DNA of 64,000 bases from Glaciimonas sp. PAMC28666 (GTDB taxonomy: Bacteria; Pseudomonadota; Gammaproteobacteria; Burkholderiales; Burkholderiaceae_D), in the NCBI RefSeq assembly GCF_016917355.1, contig NZ_CP070304.1:3348001-3412000 (forward strand), written 5' to 3'. Positions 30,867 through 40,945 of this stretch are shown here, piece by piece. Under the pieces are notes generated by a model that worked only from the letters and a program-made list of their open reading frames with translations, made no database searches and had not been told where the DNA came from. Numbering within the stretch: position 1 is the first letter of the stretch; each line of letters starts with the position of its first letter. The translations under genes were made by a program, and so were the position numbers.

Positions 30867-31073
30867 TTATTCAGGCGCCTGAATATTGGAAGCTTGCTTG
30901 CCTTTCGGGCCTTCCGTAACTTCGAACTTCACTTTTTGGCCCTCTTTGAGGGTCTTAAAGCCGTTCATCTGGATTGCGGAAAAGTGTGCGAACAAATCCT
31001 CGCCGCCATCGTCGGGGGTGATAAACCCGAAGCCTTTAGAGTCGTTGAACCACTTGACTGTACCTGTTGCCAT
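30867..31073 (-). CDS. Cold-shock-domain protein, CspA family
   Basis: A 68-residue nucleic-acid-binding cold-shock domain protein: [35 protein letters not shown] includes RNP1 (KGFGFI) and RNP2 (LFAHF), and the C-terminus ([22 protein letters not shown]) is typical. The frame is open further upstream, but the domain starts at ATG 31073. The upstream leader contains a hairpin (31117-31137) and probably is a long untranslated region as in cspA. Whether it is cold-inducible or constitutive cannot be told from the sequence. Confidence 0.95.
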   Translation of the reverse strand: MATGTVKWFNDSKGFGFITPDDGGEDLFAHFSAIQMNGFKTLKEGQKVKFEVTEGPKGKQASNIQAPE

Positions 31074-31438
31074 AAATAGTCTTTCAAATAATGACCGATC
31101 ATACGAGCCGTAAAAGCAAGAGGCCTTATACCTCTTGAAACACCTGCTCACTTCTATTAACGATAAATGCCCCCGTTAATTGACTTTATTCTTCTTTATG
31201 GAAAAAAATAAGTCAAGCTATTTTTCTTGAAATTGTTGATGCCACCTTGTGCAGTTTCTTCTGTTTCTTCCGGAATGTGCTCTTGAATTCCATCGTTGTA
31301 ACGTCATCTGCACTACAAGAAGAAAGCGCGTACTATTAAATTAAATGTAGATTTAATTGAGCGTTTATTTCAAACTACAAAGCATCATCTTTGCAGCGTT
31401 TTTGCTGCGTATTCGTATGAACGTTTTAGAATAGACGC
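31074..31438. other. Divergent region csp / clpS
   Basis: 365 bases without a gene. The half nearest csp is likely its untranslated leader and includes the hairpin CAAGAGG / CCTCTTG at 31117-31137. The other half should contain the promoter of clpSA. Confidence 0.55.
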
Positions 31439-31747
31439 ATGGCAACCAAGCACGAAGACGGAACGGTAGCGACGCGACAGGAGCAAAAGCTCAAGCCGCC
31501 TCCTATGTATCAGGTATTTTTGTTGAATGATGATTTCACACCAATGGAATTTGTCGTAGCGGTGATTCAGGAATACTTCAGCAAAGACCGAGAGACCGCG
31601 ACGCAAATTATGCTTAAGGTGCATCGCGAAGGTAAAGGTATGTGTGGAGTGTTTTCGAAAGACATCGCGTCGACAAAGGTCGAATTAGTATTAACGCACG
31701 CGCGAAAAGCAGGACATCCCCTGCAATGCGTGATGGAGGAAGCATGA
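31439..31747 (+). CDS. clpS: ATP-dependent Clp protease adaptor ClpS
   Basis: ClpS is the N-degron adaptor that delivers proteins with a bulky N-terminal residue to ClpAP. The 102-residue product has a flexible N-terminus ([21 protein letters not shown]) and the core [23 protein letters not shown] with the NDD residues that contact the N-degron. [20 protein letters not shown] is the second conserved block. Its stop overlaps the clpA start (ATGA), so the pair is translationally coupled. Confidence 0.97.
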   Translation: MATKHEDGTVATRQEQKLKPPPMYQVFLLNDDFTPMEFVVAVIQEYFSKDRETATQIMLKVHREGKGMCGVFSKDIASTKVELVLTHARKAGHPLQCVMEEA

Positions 31748-34044
31748 TTGCGCAGGAACTGGAAGTAAGTTTGCACATGGCGTTTGTTGAGGCTCGACAA
31801 GCACGGCACGAATTCATTACCGTTGAGCATCTCCTTTTGGCACTGTTGGATAATCCTTCAGCAGCTGAAGTATTACGGGCGTGTGCTGGCAATATTGAGG
31901 ATTTGCGCAAAACCTTAACGATCTTTATTGGCGATAATACGCCGACGGTGCCTGGTTCGGGTGAGGTTGATACGCAACCAACCCTCGGTTTCCAACGCGT
32001 GATTCAGCGTGCGATTATGCACGTTCAGTCTGCATCAAACGGCAAGAAAGAAGTCACCGGCGCTAACGTGCTGGTAGCAATCTTTGGCGAGAAAGATTCG
32101 CACGCTGTTTATTATCTTCATCAGCAGGGCGTGACACGTCTCGACGTGGTGAACTTTATTTCACACGGTGTCCGCAAGGACCAGGTCGGCGACGGCCAAA
32201 AATCTCCGGAGAGTGTGGAAGAAGTTCAGGCCGAGGGTCAGCAAAAAGAAAGTCCCCTGGATCAGTTCACGCAGAACCTGAATAAATTGGCGCAGGAAGG
32301 CAAGATCGATCCGTTGATCGGACGTGAGTTTGAAGTTGAGCGTGTCATTCAGACTTTATGCCGTCGTCGTAAAAATAATCCGTTGTTGGTTGGCGAAGCT
32401 GGCGTTGGTAAAACGGCCATCGCAGAAGGTCTGGCATGGAGAATCACGCAAGGCGATGTCCCTGAGATTTTGAGCAACGCGATTGTCTACTCATTGGATA
32501 TGGGTGCTTTGCTGGCGGGAACCAAGTACCGCGGCGACTTCGAGCAACGTTTGAAGGCGGTCCTCAAGCAGTTGAAGGATAGTGAACACGGCATTTTATT
32601 CATCGATGAAATTCACACTATTATTGGCGCGGGTTCGGCGTCGGGTGGTACCTTGGATGCGTCCAATCTATTGAAACCAGCGCTTTCGAGCGGCCAGTTA
32701 AAATGTATCGGTGCGACGACCTATACTGAATTCCGTGGTGTATTTGAAAAGGATCATGCGTTATCGCGCCGGTTCCAGAAAATCGATGTGAACGAGCCGA
32801 CGGTCGAAGAAACCGTGCAAATTTTACGCGGTTTGAAATCACGTTTCGAAGAGCACCATGGCGTTAAATACTCTGCGATTGCGCTGACGACGGCGGCTGA
32901 ACTGGCCGCCCGATTTATCAATGACCGTCATCTGCCCGATAAAGCCATTGACGTTATCGATGAAGCAGGCGCTGCGCAACGCGTATTGCCGAAATCGAAG
33001 CAAAAGAAAACAATTGGTAAAACCGAGATTGAAGACATTATCTCCAAGATTGCCCGCATTCCGCCGCAAACGGTTAATCAGGACGACCGTAGCAAACTGA
33101 AGACGATAGATCGCGATTTGCGGAATGTCGTATTCGGTCAGGATCCGGCGATTGATGCGTTGGCGTCTGCAATTAAAATGGCACGTGCCGGACTTGGCAA
33201 GACTGATCGTCCAATTGGCTCATTCTTGTTTTCCGGGCCAACCGGGGTCGGCAAAACCGAAGTGGCAAAGCAACTTGCCTTCATCATGGGGATTGAGTTA
33301 ATCCGCTTCGATATGTCCGAATACATGGAGCGTCATGCTGTGAGCCGTTTGATCGGTGCGCCGCCAGGTTATGTCGGGTTCGATCAAGGCGGCTTGTTGA
33401 CCGAAGCGGTGACTAAAAAGCCGCATGCCGTGTTGCTGTTGGATGAAATCGAAAAAGCTCATCCGGACATTTTCAATATTCTGCTGCAAGTAATGGACCA
33501 TGGAACGCTGACGGATAACAACGGCCGCAAGGCGGATTTCCGTAATGTGATCATCATTATGACCACTAATGCGGGTGCCGAAAGTTTGCAGAAGCGCACG
33601 ATTGGATTCACCGAGAAGAAGGAAGCCGGTGATGAAATGGTGGATATTAAGCGGATGTTTACGCCTGAGTTCCGCAACCGGATAGACTCGATTATCAGTT
33701 TCCGTGCGCTCGACGAAGACGTCATTCTCCGAGTGGTCGACAAATTCTTGATGCAGCTGGAAGAACAACTGCACGAGAAAAAGGTGGAAGCGGTCTTTTC
33801 TGAGAATTTACGCAAATTCCTGGCGCGCAAAGGTTTTGATCCACTCATGGGTGCGAGACCGATGTCACGGTTGATTCAGGACATGATCCGAAAGGCGCTT
33901 GCCGACGAGCTATTGTTTGGTAAGTTAGTTTCGGGTGGTCGGGTCACGGTCGATCTGGACGAGAAAGATCAGATCAAACTTGAGTTTCCTACAAAGAACC
34001 AAGCCAAGCCAGCGACTCCGCAGGAGACAGTAGAAGTGGAATAA
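31744..34044 (+). CDS. clpA: ATP-dependent Clp protease ATP-binding subunit ClpA
   Basis: ClpA is the AAA+ unfoldase of the ClpAP protease. The 766-residue product has the N-domain (about 1-145) that binds ClpS, then two AAA+ modules. D1 has Walker [14 protein letters not shown] and Walker [15 protein letters not shown]2 has [13 protein letters not shown] and [13 protein letters not shown]. The ClpP-binding loop carries the tripeptide IGF in [16 protein letters not shown] start at ATG 31744, which overlaps the clpS TGA, rather than at in-frame codons inside clpS. Confidence 0.98.
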   Translation: MIAQELEVSLHMAFVEARQARHEFITVEHLLLALLDNPSAAEVLRACAGNIEDLRKTLTIFIGDNTPTVPGSGEVDTQPTLGFQRVIQRAIMHVQSASNGKKEVTGANVLVAIFGEKDSHAVYYLHQQGVTRLDVVNFISHGVRKDQVGDGQKSPESVEEVQAEGQQKESPLDQFTQNLNKLAQEGKIDPLIGREFEVERVIQTLCRRRKNNPLLVGEAGVGKTAIAEGLAWRITQGDVPEILSNAIVYSLDMGALLAGTKYRGDFEQRLKAVLKQLKDSEHGILFIDEIHTIIGAGSASGGTLDASNLLKPALSSGQLKCIGATTYTEFRGVFEKDHALSRRFQKIDVNEPTVEETVQILRGLKSRFEEHHGVKYSAIALTTAAELAARFINDRHLPDKAIDVIDEAGAAQRVLPKSKQKKTIGKTEIEDIISKIARIPPQTVNQDDRSKLKTIDRDLRNVVFGQDPAIDALASAIKMARAGLGKTDRPIGSFLFSGPTGVGKTEVAKQLAFIMGIELIRFDMSEYMERHAVSRLIGAPPGYVGFDQGGLLTEAVTKKPHAVLLLDEIEKAHPDIFNILLQVMDHGTLTDNNGRKADFRNVIIIMTTNAGAESLQKRTIGFTEKKEAGDEMVDIKRMFTPEFRNRIDSIISFRALDEDVILRVVDKFLMQLEEQLHEKKVEAVFSENLRKFLARKGFDPLMGARPMSRLIQDMIRKALADELLFGKLVSGGRVTVDLDEKDQIKLEFPTKNQAKPATPQETVEVE

Positions 34045-34083
34045 AGGCGAGCGCGAGGTGCGCTGATTTTGCCTCAAAAAACC

Positions 34084-34121
34084 AAAAAGCCCGAATTCAC
34101 TTTTGTGATTCGGGCTTTTTG
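34084..34121 (+). terminator. clpA intrinsic terminator
   Basis: Arms AAAAAGCCCGAA(T)TCAC and GTGATTCGGGCTTTTT with a short loop, then GTTGC. Being flanked by A- and T-runs, it can also serve the convergent gene at 34209. Confidence 0.88.
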
Positions 34122-34208
34122 TTGCTAGAAAATGCAACCGTGTTGTATGTTTAAGTCACTATCGAAAGACAGCGCACCAAAAAATGGTGGCGCTGTCTCG
34201 CCACACCG

Positions 34209-35315
34209 TTAAGGTGTCAAGGCCGCGCCGGCGGCTTGCTTGGCGTCGATCTCTGCAATCGTTTTTTGGATCATATCCAACCGTGCAGAAGTGGCGGGAT
34301 GGATCGCGGTGTGGCCGTTGGGAACATTAACTGGATATTGATTTGCCAGACGTTGCCAAAATGCTGAAGCATTATCGACCTTATATCCAGCGCGTGCGAC
34401 CATGTAAAGCGCCAGTTTGTCGGCGGCGACGTCCAATTGTTGCGTATAGGGTTTGACTCCCGCCGCGCCACTCAATGAACTGGTGTCCGGACGCAGGCGT
34501 ACCAAATTGTCGATAATGCCGCTCATGGTGGCCGTCATTCGCTGTCTGACGACGTGCATCAAGGAGTTATGCGCCATCTCACGGGCAATGACATAGGCCA
34601 GTTCATCGTCATTTTGGGCGAATTTGACCATCCCCGAAGTAATCAGCACACGCCGTCCATCAGCATAGCTATTGACGTTATCCGTGTTTCCGAGCTCGAC
34701 CCCAAATGCACAGGCACGGGTCAATGGGACGTTAAGATTGACGTTTCGCCCATTTCTGATCAGTCCCAAATTGATTGCAGGGCTCCGGCTTACCAACGGC
34801 CCCAACATCAGCGCGGCAAGTCGCTCCGCATTCGGGCCGGGGGGGACCGGCTTGCCTTCGATTGTGGCGAGAACATCGCCGGGCTTGATGCCAGCCTGTG
34901 CAGCTCCGCTGCCTGCCAGGACACCAGTGACCTGCAGTTGATCGGATAAGCCTAACGAAACCTGGGCTGCTTCAATGAATTCGGTCGAATAGGAGAATTT
35001 GGTCTTTGCGGTAAAGCCGAGCAAATTACGGGCGTTGTTGCGACATAGATCGGCATTATTAACCAATAACGGCGCTGCAACTGCGTATAACCGATCCTGC
35101 TGAGTGACGATGGCACGCAGTTCAGTTTGTTGGGGATTGGTTGGGGCCTTGATCGGTGGTAAGGCAGGCTGAATTTTACGAACCGTAGGGGCTGTTGTTG
35201 ACGTTTGATTCGGCTCTTGCGTCGCGCAGGCTGCCAGCAGGACGAGTGGTAATACGATGGCAGATCGTTTTAAAGCTAACCATGGCTGAGGCGTTGCTTT
35301 CATAGATTTCTCCAT
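34209..35315 (-). CDS. M48-like/PDZ lipoprotein with degenerate zinc site
   Basis: A 368-residue predicted lipoprotein (lipobox LLAAC, Cys30) with a PDZ domain (about 125-195, LQVTGVLAGSGAAQAGIKPGDVLATIEGKPV) and a C-terminal M48-type peptidase-like domain (about 205-355). The expected zinc-binding HExxH is here Arg245-Glu-Met-Ala-His249 (VIAREMAHN), and the expected downstream Glu ligand (ExxAD) is Asp295 in LDVAADKLALYMVARAGY. The M48 tail motif HPATSARLDMI is intact. The first His is coded by CGT, one base from CAT. It is therefore probably not an active metalloprotease; it could be a chaperone or scaffold like BepA-type proteins. Its ATG overlaps the dut stop codon (TGATG). Confidence 0.8.
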   Translation of the reverse strand: MEKSMKATPQPWLALKRSAIVLPLVLLAACATQEPNQTSTTAPTVRKIQPALPPIKAPTNPQQTELRAIVTQQDRLYAVAAPLLVNNADLCRNNARNLLGFTAKTKFSYSTEFIEAAQVSLGLSDQLQVTGVLAGSGAAQAGIKPGDVLATIEGKPVPPGPNAERLAALMLGPLVSRSPAINLGLIRNGRNVNLNVPLTRACAFGVELGNTDNVNSYADGRRVLITSGMVKFAQNDDELAYVIAREMAHNSLMHVVRQRMTATMSGIIDNLVRLRPDTSSLSGAAGVKPYTQQLDVAADKLALYMVARAGYKVDNASAFWQRLANQYPVNVPNGHTAIHPATSARLDMIQKTIAEIDAKQAAGAALTP

Positions 35316-35764
35316 CAGTGTTTCCCTGTACTACCGAAACCACCGGTGCCGCGTTCACTGCTGTCGAAATCAGCAACGATATTAAAATTAACCCGCATGA
35401 CCGGTACCACGATGAGTTGGGCCAGACGTTCCATCGGATTAAGGACGAATTCCGTGTCACCGCGATTCCAGGTTGATACCATCAATTGGCCTTGGTAATC
35501 GGAATCGATCAGACCGACCAGATTACCCAGAACGATACCGTGTTTGTGACCTAATCCGCTGCGCGGCAAAATCATCGCAGCGTAAGCAGGATCAGCAATA
35601 TGAATGGCGAGACCTGTGGGTATTAAGTGTGTTTCACCCGGCTTGATCGTTATCGGCGCATCAAGGCACGCGCGCAAATCCAGGCCAGCACTTCCTTCGG
35701 TTGCATAATGGGGTAATTGATCCTGCATACGTGGATCAAGAATTTTTACGTCGATTGTTTTCAT
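35315..35764 (-). CDS. dut: Deoxyuridine 5'-triphosphate nucleotidohydrolase (dUTPase)
   Basis: Dut hydrolyses dUTP to dUMP and pyrophosphate, keeping uracil out of DNA and supplying dUMP for dTMP synthesis. The 149-residue product shows the five dUTPase motifs, including [10 protein letters not shown] (1), [26 protein letters not shown] (2-3), ERLAQLIV (4) and the P-loop-like [10 protein letters not shown] (5). It lies 163 bases downstream of coaBC in the usual neighbourhood. Confidence 0.97.
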   Translation of the reverse strand: MKTIDVKILDPRMQDQLPHYATEGSAGLDLRACLDAPITIKPGETHLIPTGLAIHIADPAYAAMILPRSGLGHKHGIVLGNLVGLIDSDYQGQLMVSTWNRGDTEFVLNPMERLAQLIVVPVMRVNFNIVADFDSSERGTGGFGSTGKH

Positions 35765-35843
35765 ATAGGGATTGTTCAGCTAAATTTTTTGAAAAAGGTG
35801 AGTCAAATTATCGACCAACGTACCAAAAGATTAAAAATGACCG

Positions 35844-35888
35844 TTTAGCGGCAACGCGTACGGTAGATACCGTTAGTCAGCCGCTAAA
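35844..35888. repeat. Two-arm hairpin between coaBC and dut
   Basis: Outer arms TTTAGCGGC (35844-35852) and GCCGCTAAA (35880-35888) enclose a second perfect small palindrome ACGGTA-GA-TACCGT. On the minus strand a T-rich stretch (CATTTTTAATC) follows, so it may act as a terminator or attenuator between coaBC and dut. Confidence 0.5.
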
Positions 35889-35927
35889 TTTCTCTCCATT
35901 TCGCTTCTACAATGGCACGCACGATAT

Positions 35928-37142
35928 TCAAGCGAGGCCTGCACCGAGCCGTATCGCAATTTCGGCAATGAGCTGACGTGCAAGCTGCAGTTTGTTCGCC
36001 CGCGGAAAACTGCTATGACCTTTGACGTCAAACAAGACAAGTTGGTTCTCGTCTTTTCCAAATGTATCGTGACCGATATTGCCAACAAGTAGTGGCACAT
36101 TTTTCCGCTGGCGTTTTGCCTCGGCGTATTCAAGCAGATTTTCGGATTCTGCGGCAAAGCCCACGCAGTAAGGTCGGTCTGGCAAAGAAAGAGCAGCGAC
36201 CGTCGCCAGGATATCCGGATTTTGAGCAAACACCAATTCAGGGGTGCTGCCGTCTGCATTCTTCTTGAGTTTTTGATCACTCGCATTTGCGACATACCAA
36301 TCCGCGACCGCCGCTACGGCCACAAAAATATCCTGACCCGGCACATGCGACAGTACTGCGTCATACATTTGTTGCGCACTGAGGACATTTAACCGGTGCA
36401 CGCCATGGGGTGTGGGCAGCGCAGTTGGTCCGGAAATCAGGGTGACGTCGGCCCCTGCTTCATGCGCGGCACGGGCGATCGCGTAGCCCATTTTGCCGGA
36501 TGAAAGGTTGGTGATCCCACGCACCGGATCGATAGCTTCAAATGTTGGTCCGGCGGTGAGTAGCAAGCGCTTGCCTTTTAGCACCTTGGGCTGAAATGAG
36601 GCAATGACTTCTGCTAACAACTGGTCCACCTCCAGCATCCGACCTAATCCGATTTCGCCACAGGCTTGTTCTCCTGCGGCTGGCCCCAGCAATTGAATGC
36701 CGTCTGCTAATAGTTGCCGGGTATTCCGCCGGGTAGCGGGGTTCTGCCACATTTCTACGTTCATTGCCGGAGCAATCATCAGCGGGAGTTGCGCTTGTCG
36801 CGCGACGCACAGCGTTGATAACAAGTCATCGCACACGCCGTGCGCCAGCTTCGCCATGAAATCGGTCGAGCAGGGCGCAATCACAATGGCATCAGCGCCG
36901 CGCGTCAGGTCAATATGCGGCATGTTATTGCCGATACGTGCGTCCCATTGATCCGTAAAAACCGGTTGTCCTGATAAGCCCTGCATCGTAATTGGCGTGA
37001 TAAATTGCTGTGCACCGTGCGTCATCACAACTTGTACAGATGCACCTGCTTTGATTAACGCACGCGTGAATTCTGCCGCTTTATAGCAGGCAATGCCTCC
37101 GGTCAGACCGAGAACAATTTTTTTACCAGCGAGATCCATCAT
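35928..37142 (-). CDS. coaBC: Bifunctional phosphopantothenoylcysteine decarboxylase / phosphopantothenate-cysteine ligase
   Basis: CoaBC catalyses two steps of coenzyme A synthesis: joining 4'-phosphopantothenate with cysteine (CoaB), and decarboxylation to 4'-phosphopantetheine (CoaC). The N-terminal FMN-binding CoaC domain (about 1-185) has KIVLGLTGGIACYKAAEFTRAL, NMPHIDLTRGADAIVIAPCSTDFMAKLAHGVCDDLL (catalytic His in MPHI) and PAMNVEMWQNPATRRN. The C-terminal CoaB domain (about 190-404) has LLTAGPTFEAIDPVRGITNLSSGKMGYAIA. The length of 404 residues is normal. GGGAG stands before the ATG-ATG start. Confidence 0.97.
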   Translation of the reverse strand: MMDLAGKKIVLGLTGGIACYKAAEFTRALIKAGASVQVVMTHGAQQFITPITMQGLSGQPVFTDQWDARIGNNMPHIDLTRGADAIVIAPCSTDFMAKLAHGVCDDLLSTLCVARQAQLPLMIAPAMNVEMWQNPATRRNTRQLLADGIQLLGPAAGEQACGEIGLGRMLEVDQLLAEVIASFQPKVLKGKRLLLTAGPTFEAIDPVRGITNLSSGKMGYAIARAAHEAGADVTLISGPTALPTPHGVHRLNVLSAQQMYDAVLSHVPGQDIFVAVAAVADWYVANASDQKLKKNADGSTPELVFAQNPDILATVAALSLPDRPYCVGFAAESENLLEYAEAKRQRKNVPLLVGNIGHDTFGKDENQLVLFDVKGHSSFPRANKLQLARQLIAEIAIRLGAGLA

Positions 37143-37207
37143 TACTCCCGGGGTAGAACATCAGAAAAATAAGCTGCAGTTGAACGCCTGATTGATCAAC
37201 AGGCTGA

Positions 37208-37729
37208 TTATTTGTTGACGCGACGCAGCTCATCTATTACGAACAATACCGCGCCTATGCAAATCGCGCTATCGGCGATATTAAACGCGGGCCAATGCCA
37301 GCGACCGATATAGATATCCAGAAAATCGATAACATGACCATAGGCGATACGGTCGGTAACATTACCCAACGCGCCACCGAGTATTAGCGCCAGCGCCGCA
37401 CAAAACATGCGTTGTCCGGCGTGGCGTTTAAGCAGAAAAACAATGAAAATCGCCGCGGCAATACCGACCCCGGTAAAAAAATAGCGTTGCCATCCGGATG
37501 CAGAACCCAGGAAACTAAAGGCCGCCCCCGGGTTATAAACTAATACCAGATTAAAGAATGCAGTCACGGGGTGTGATTCGCCGTAACTGAACATGCGCGT
37601 GATGGTAACTTTGGTTAATTGATCGATCAGAATCACGAGTCCTGCTATCCCCATCCAGGGAAGCAAGCCTGCACTTAATTTGGAGGATGAATTAGAACGC
37701 GGGGGTGCAGAACGTTTTTTAGTGGCCAT
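37208..37729 (-). CDS. lspA: Lipoprotein signal peptidase (signal peptidase II)
   Basis: LspA is the inner-membrane aspartic protease that removes signal peptides from prolipoproteins; in this window these include Pal and the M48-like lipoprotein. The 173-residue product has four hydrophobic segments and both catalytic motifs: [19 protein letters not shown] and FNIADSAI, containing the two active-site Asp residues. The frame is open upstream, but ATG 37729 gives the usual short basic N-terminus ([12 protein letters not shown]). It follows ileS by 155 bases. Confidence 0.97.
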   Translation of the reverse strand: MATKKRSAPPRSNSSSKLSAGLLPWMGIAGLVILIDQLTKVTITRMFSYGESHPVTAFFNLVLVYNPGAAFSFLGSASGWQRYFFTGVGIAAAIFIVFLLKRHAGQRMFCAALALILGGALGNVTDRIAYGHVIDFLDIYIGRWHWPAFNIADSAICIGAVLFVIDELRRVNK

Positions 37730-37884
37730 AAATGTAGGTTTCAGCAAACGTGAATGAGTGGTGCGGATGGAGCTGCAAAAACCAACGCAATAAAAATTTT
37801 GAAGATGCATGTCGGCCTGAACACTGCATAGAGTGGTTTCAGGCCGACCGGCGGGGTCGTTATGCGTTACAAATAGCCTTCCGA

Positions 37885-40788
37885 TCAGGCAAAATGGCGG
37901 TCTTCGCCATTGCCGAACAAATTCGAAACACAGCGACCGCAAAGGCCGGCATGCTCGGCATGACTACCAACGTCGGCGCGGTAATGCCAGCAACGCTCAC
38001 ATTTTTGTTGCGACGATGGGGTGACCACGATGTTCTCTTCCGCTTCCGACCCCACCTCGGTAACGGTAGCTGCTGAAGTAATCAGGACAAATTTCAGATC
38101 ATCGCCGAGGCTATTGAGCAGCGCATATTTGCTGGTTGTGACTTTTAACTCAACCTCAGCTTGCAGCGACGAACCGATACCGCCAGCAGCACGGACTTCC
38201 TCGAGGCGCTTGGTAACATCGCCACGCACGGTGCGGACCGCGTTGAATTTTTCGATCAATGTCGCAGCATCGTCAATTACCGGAAGCGTGTAATAGGTTT
38301 GTGTAAAGATCGTTTCGTCGCTTTCTGCATAGGCATCTTTGCTGGCAAAGAATGACCACGCTTCTTCCGCGGTAAAGGATAACGTTGGTGCAATCAAGCG
38401 TAGCAAAGCTTGGGTAATATGCCATATTGCCGTTTGCCCGGAACGCCGCGCATGAGACGTTACGCCACCGGTATACAGACGATCTTTCAGAATGTCGAGG
38501 TAGAAGCCCCCCAGGTCTTCGGAGCAATACATCTGCACTCTTGATATCACAGGATGAAACTCGTAACCTTCATAATGCTGTAAAACATCCACTTGCAATT
38601 GGGCCATGCTGGCGATTGCGTAACGGTCGATTTCAAGCAATTCGGTGATTGGCAGCGCATCAGTCAATGGATTGAAATCGGAGGTATTTGCCAGCAGAAA
38701 GCGCAGCGTATTACGGATACGGCGATACGATTCGGTGACGCGTTTCAAGATCTCGTCAGAGATTGTGATTTCGCCAGAGTAATCGCTCGAGGCAACCCAT
38801 AAGCGCAAGATTTCAGCACCTAGGGTGTCCGATACTTTCTGTGGTTCGATGCCGTTCTTCAACGACTTCGACATTTTCTTGCCTTCGCCATCGACCACGA
38901 AGCCATGCGTCAGCAGTGCTTTATAGGGGGCACGTCCATTCAGCATGGAGGAGGTTAATAACGACGAATGGAACCAGCCGCGATGTTGATCCGAGCCTTC
39001 CAGATACAGGTCAGCCGGGAACTGCGATTGCAGATGGTGCGATCCACGCAGAACGGTCTGATGGGTCGAGCCGGAATCAAACCAGACATCGAGCGTATCT
39101 TTATTTTTTATATAAAGATCAGCCTCATCGCCGAGCAAGTCTTTCGGATCCAGCGCCTGCCAGGCTTCGATACCGCTCTTTTCGATTCGCAGCGCAATCT
39201 GCTCCAGCAATTCTGGCGTGCGCGGGTGCAGTTCACCGGTTTCTTTATGTACAAAGAAAGCCATCGGAACGCCCCACTGGCGTTGGCGTGACAGCGTCCA
39301 GTCAGGGCGATTGACGATCATCCCATGCAAGCGCGCTTTGCCCCATGCCGGAAAAAATGACGTTTCTTCAATGGCCCGAATGGCGGTCTTGCGCAGACTG
39401 TCCTGGCCATCATTGGGCAGATTGTCCATACTGGCGAACCACTGCGACGTGGCGCGATAAATAATTGGCGTTTTATGGCGCCAGCAATGCATGTAGCTGT
39501 GATCGAACATTTCCAGTTTGAACAGCGTACCGACTTCTTCCAATGTCGCACAGATGGGCTTCGACGCTTCCCATATGGTCAGGCTATTGAACAGAGGTAA
39601 TGACGACGCATAGCGTCCATCGCCCATGACCGGACTAATGATGTCATCGTCTTTCAGGCCATGTGCTTTGCATGAAACAAAGTCTTCGATACCGTAAGCG
39701 GGGGCCGAGTGAACGATACCGGTGCCACTTTCAGTGGTGACATAATCGCCCAGATAGACCGGCGACAAACGATCATAGCCAGCATGCGCGTTGGCTAGCG
39801 GGTGTTTGAAATTGATCAGCGATAGGGCGGCGCCTTTGCAGGTGGCGATCACGCTTCCTTCAAGGCCAAAACGCTCCAGCGAAGCAGCAACCAGATCTTG
39901 CGCCAGTATCAGCAAAATTGCTTCGCCATTGCGCTTGGTTTCAACTAACGCATACTCGACCTCAGGATGCACATTGAGCGCCTGATTTGAAGGAATGGTC
40001 CATGGTGTCGTGGTCCAGATGACCACATAGCCTTTGTTGATTGGCAACGCTGAAAGGCCGAATGCAGTAGCGAGTTTTTCAGGCTCTGCAAATGGGAAGC
40101 CAACGTCAATGGATGGATCGCGCTTGTCCTGATATTCAACTTCCGCTTCCGCGAGCGCCGAGCCGCAGTCAAAACACCAGTTGACCGGCTTCAGGCCACG
40201 ATATACATAGCCTTTTTCGAGTATCGTACCGAGCGCGCGCAGTTCATCGGCCTCGTTACTGAAGTTCATGGTCTTGTACGGATTGTCCCACTCGCCCAGT
40301 ACGCCCAAACGGATGAAATCTTTGCGCTGCAGGTCGATCTGTTCGTTGGCGTAGGCGCGTGCCTTGGCCTGGACTTCAGCTACTGGCAAATTTTTGCCGT
40401 ATTTCTTTTCGATCTGAATTTCGATGGGCATGCCATGGCAATCCCATCCCGGCACGTATTGCGCGTCAAAGCCAGCCATATTGCGGGCTTTGACGATCAT
40501 GTCTTTCAGAATTTTGTTAACCGCATGGCCCAGATGAATCTCGCCGTTCGCATACGGTGGGCCGTCATGCAGGATGAACTTCGGGCGTGCTTTGGACGCT
40601 TTGCGAATGCGCTCATAGACCTTTTTTTCCTGCCATTCTTTTACCCATTGCGGCTCTCGCTTGGCAAGATCTCCCCGCATGGGGAAAGCAGTTTCGGTCA
40701 TATTGACCGGATACTTGCTTTGCGGTTTAGCCGCTTTTGCGGTCTTGGTGTTTTCTGGCTTTGGTGCTTGAGTTGGATGATCGGACAT
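37885..40788 (-). CDS. ileS: Isoleucyl-tRNA synthetase
   Basis: IleS charges tRNA-Ile with isoleucine. The 967-residue product has the class I motifs HLGH (the HIGH box, in [16 protein letters not shown]) and KMSKS (in [11 protein letters not shown]), a large CP1 editing domain between them ([26 protein letters not shown]), and the C-terminal zinc site [12 protein letters not shown] plus CGRCVSNL. There is a roughly 30-residue Lys/Pro-rich N-terminal tail ([21 protein letters not shown]). I start at ATG 40788; an upstream TTG at 40800 is possible. The position between ribF and lspA is conserved. Confidence 0.98.
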   Translation of the reverse strand: MSDHPTQAPKPENTKTAKAAKPQSKYPVNMTETAFPMRGDLAKREPQWVKEWQEKKVYERIRKASKARPKFILHDGPPYANGEIHLGHAVNKILKDMIVKARNMAGFDAQYVPGWDCHGMPIEIQIEKKYGKNLPVAEVQAKARAYANEQIDLQRKDFIRLGVLGEWDNPYKTMNFSNEADELRALGTILEKGYVYRGLKPVNWCFDCGSALAEAEVEYQDKRDPSIDVGFPFAEPEKLATAFGLSALPINKGYVVIWTTTPWTIPSNQALNVHPEVEYALVETKRNGEAILLILAQDLVAASLERFGLEGSVIATCKGAALSLINFKHPLANAHAGYDRLSPVYLGDYVTTESGTGIVHSAPAYGIEDFVSCKAHGLKDDDIISPVMGDGRYASSLPLFNSLTIWEASKPICATLEEVGTLFKLEMFDHSYMHCWRHKTPIIYRATSQWFASMDNLPNDGQDSLRKTAIRAIEETSFFPAWGKARLHGMIVNRPDWTLSRQRQWGVPMAFFVHKETGELHPRTPELLEQIALRIEKSGIEAWQALDPKDLLGDEADLYIKNKDTLDVWFDSGSTHQTVLRGSHHLQSQFPADLYLEGSDQHRGWFHSSLLTSSMLNGRAPYKALLTHGFVVDGEGKKMSKSLKNGIEPQKVSDTLGAEILRLWVASSDYSGEITISDEILKRVTESYRRIRNTLRFLLANTSDFNPLTDALPITELLEIDRYAIASMAQLQVDVLQHYEGYEFHPVISRVQMYCSEDLGGFYLDILKDRLYTGGVTSHARRSGQTAIWHITQALLRLIAPTLSFTAEEAWSFFASKDAYAESDETIFTQTYYTLPVIDDAATLIEKFNAVRTVRGDVTKRLEEVRAAGGIGSSLQAEVELKVTTSKYALLNSLGDDLKFVLITSAATVTEVGSEAEENIVVTPSSQQKCERCWHYRADVGSHAEHAGLCGRCVSNLFGNGEDRHFA

Positions 40789-40845
40789 AATTTTCTTCAA
40801 TGGAATTCAGTGGATGTCTGTGGCAAGTGGCAATTGCGGTGGATA

Positions 40846-40897
40846 GTTCGCATCTCATGTTCGCATCTCGTGCTTGCACCTCGTGCTTGCACCTCGT
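40846..40897. repeat. 13-bp tandem repeat (4 copies) upstream of ileS
   Basis: Four head-to-tail units of 13 bp: GTTCGCATCTCAT, GTTCGCATCTCGT, GCTTGCACCTCGT, GCTTGCACCTCGT, followed by a partial GC. It lies in the 157-bp gap between ribF and ileS. The units fall into two pairs differing by two shared changes, which suggests a doubling of a dimer or sequential slippage. Confidence 0.85.
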
Positions 40898-40945
40898 GCG
40901 GTAGCGCCGGGTTGATACAGACTTAGAAAGGCGACGCCATGTGCT

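Noticed and set aside
33298-33848. Open frames on the minus strand inside clpA
   Set aside because: They mirror clpA codons; no ribosome binding site, no family features.
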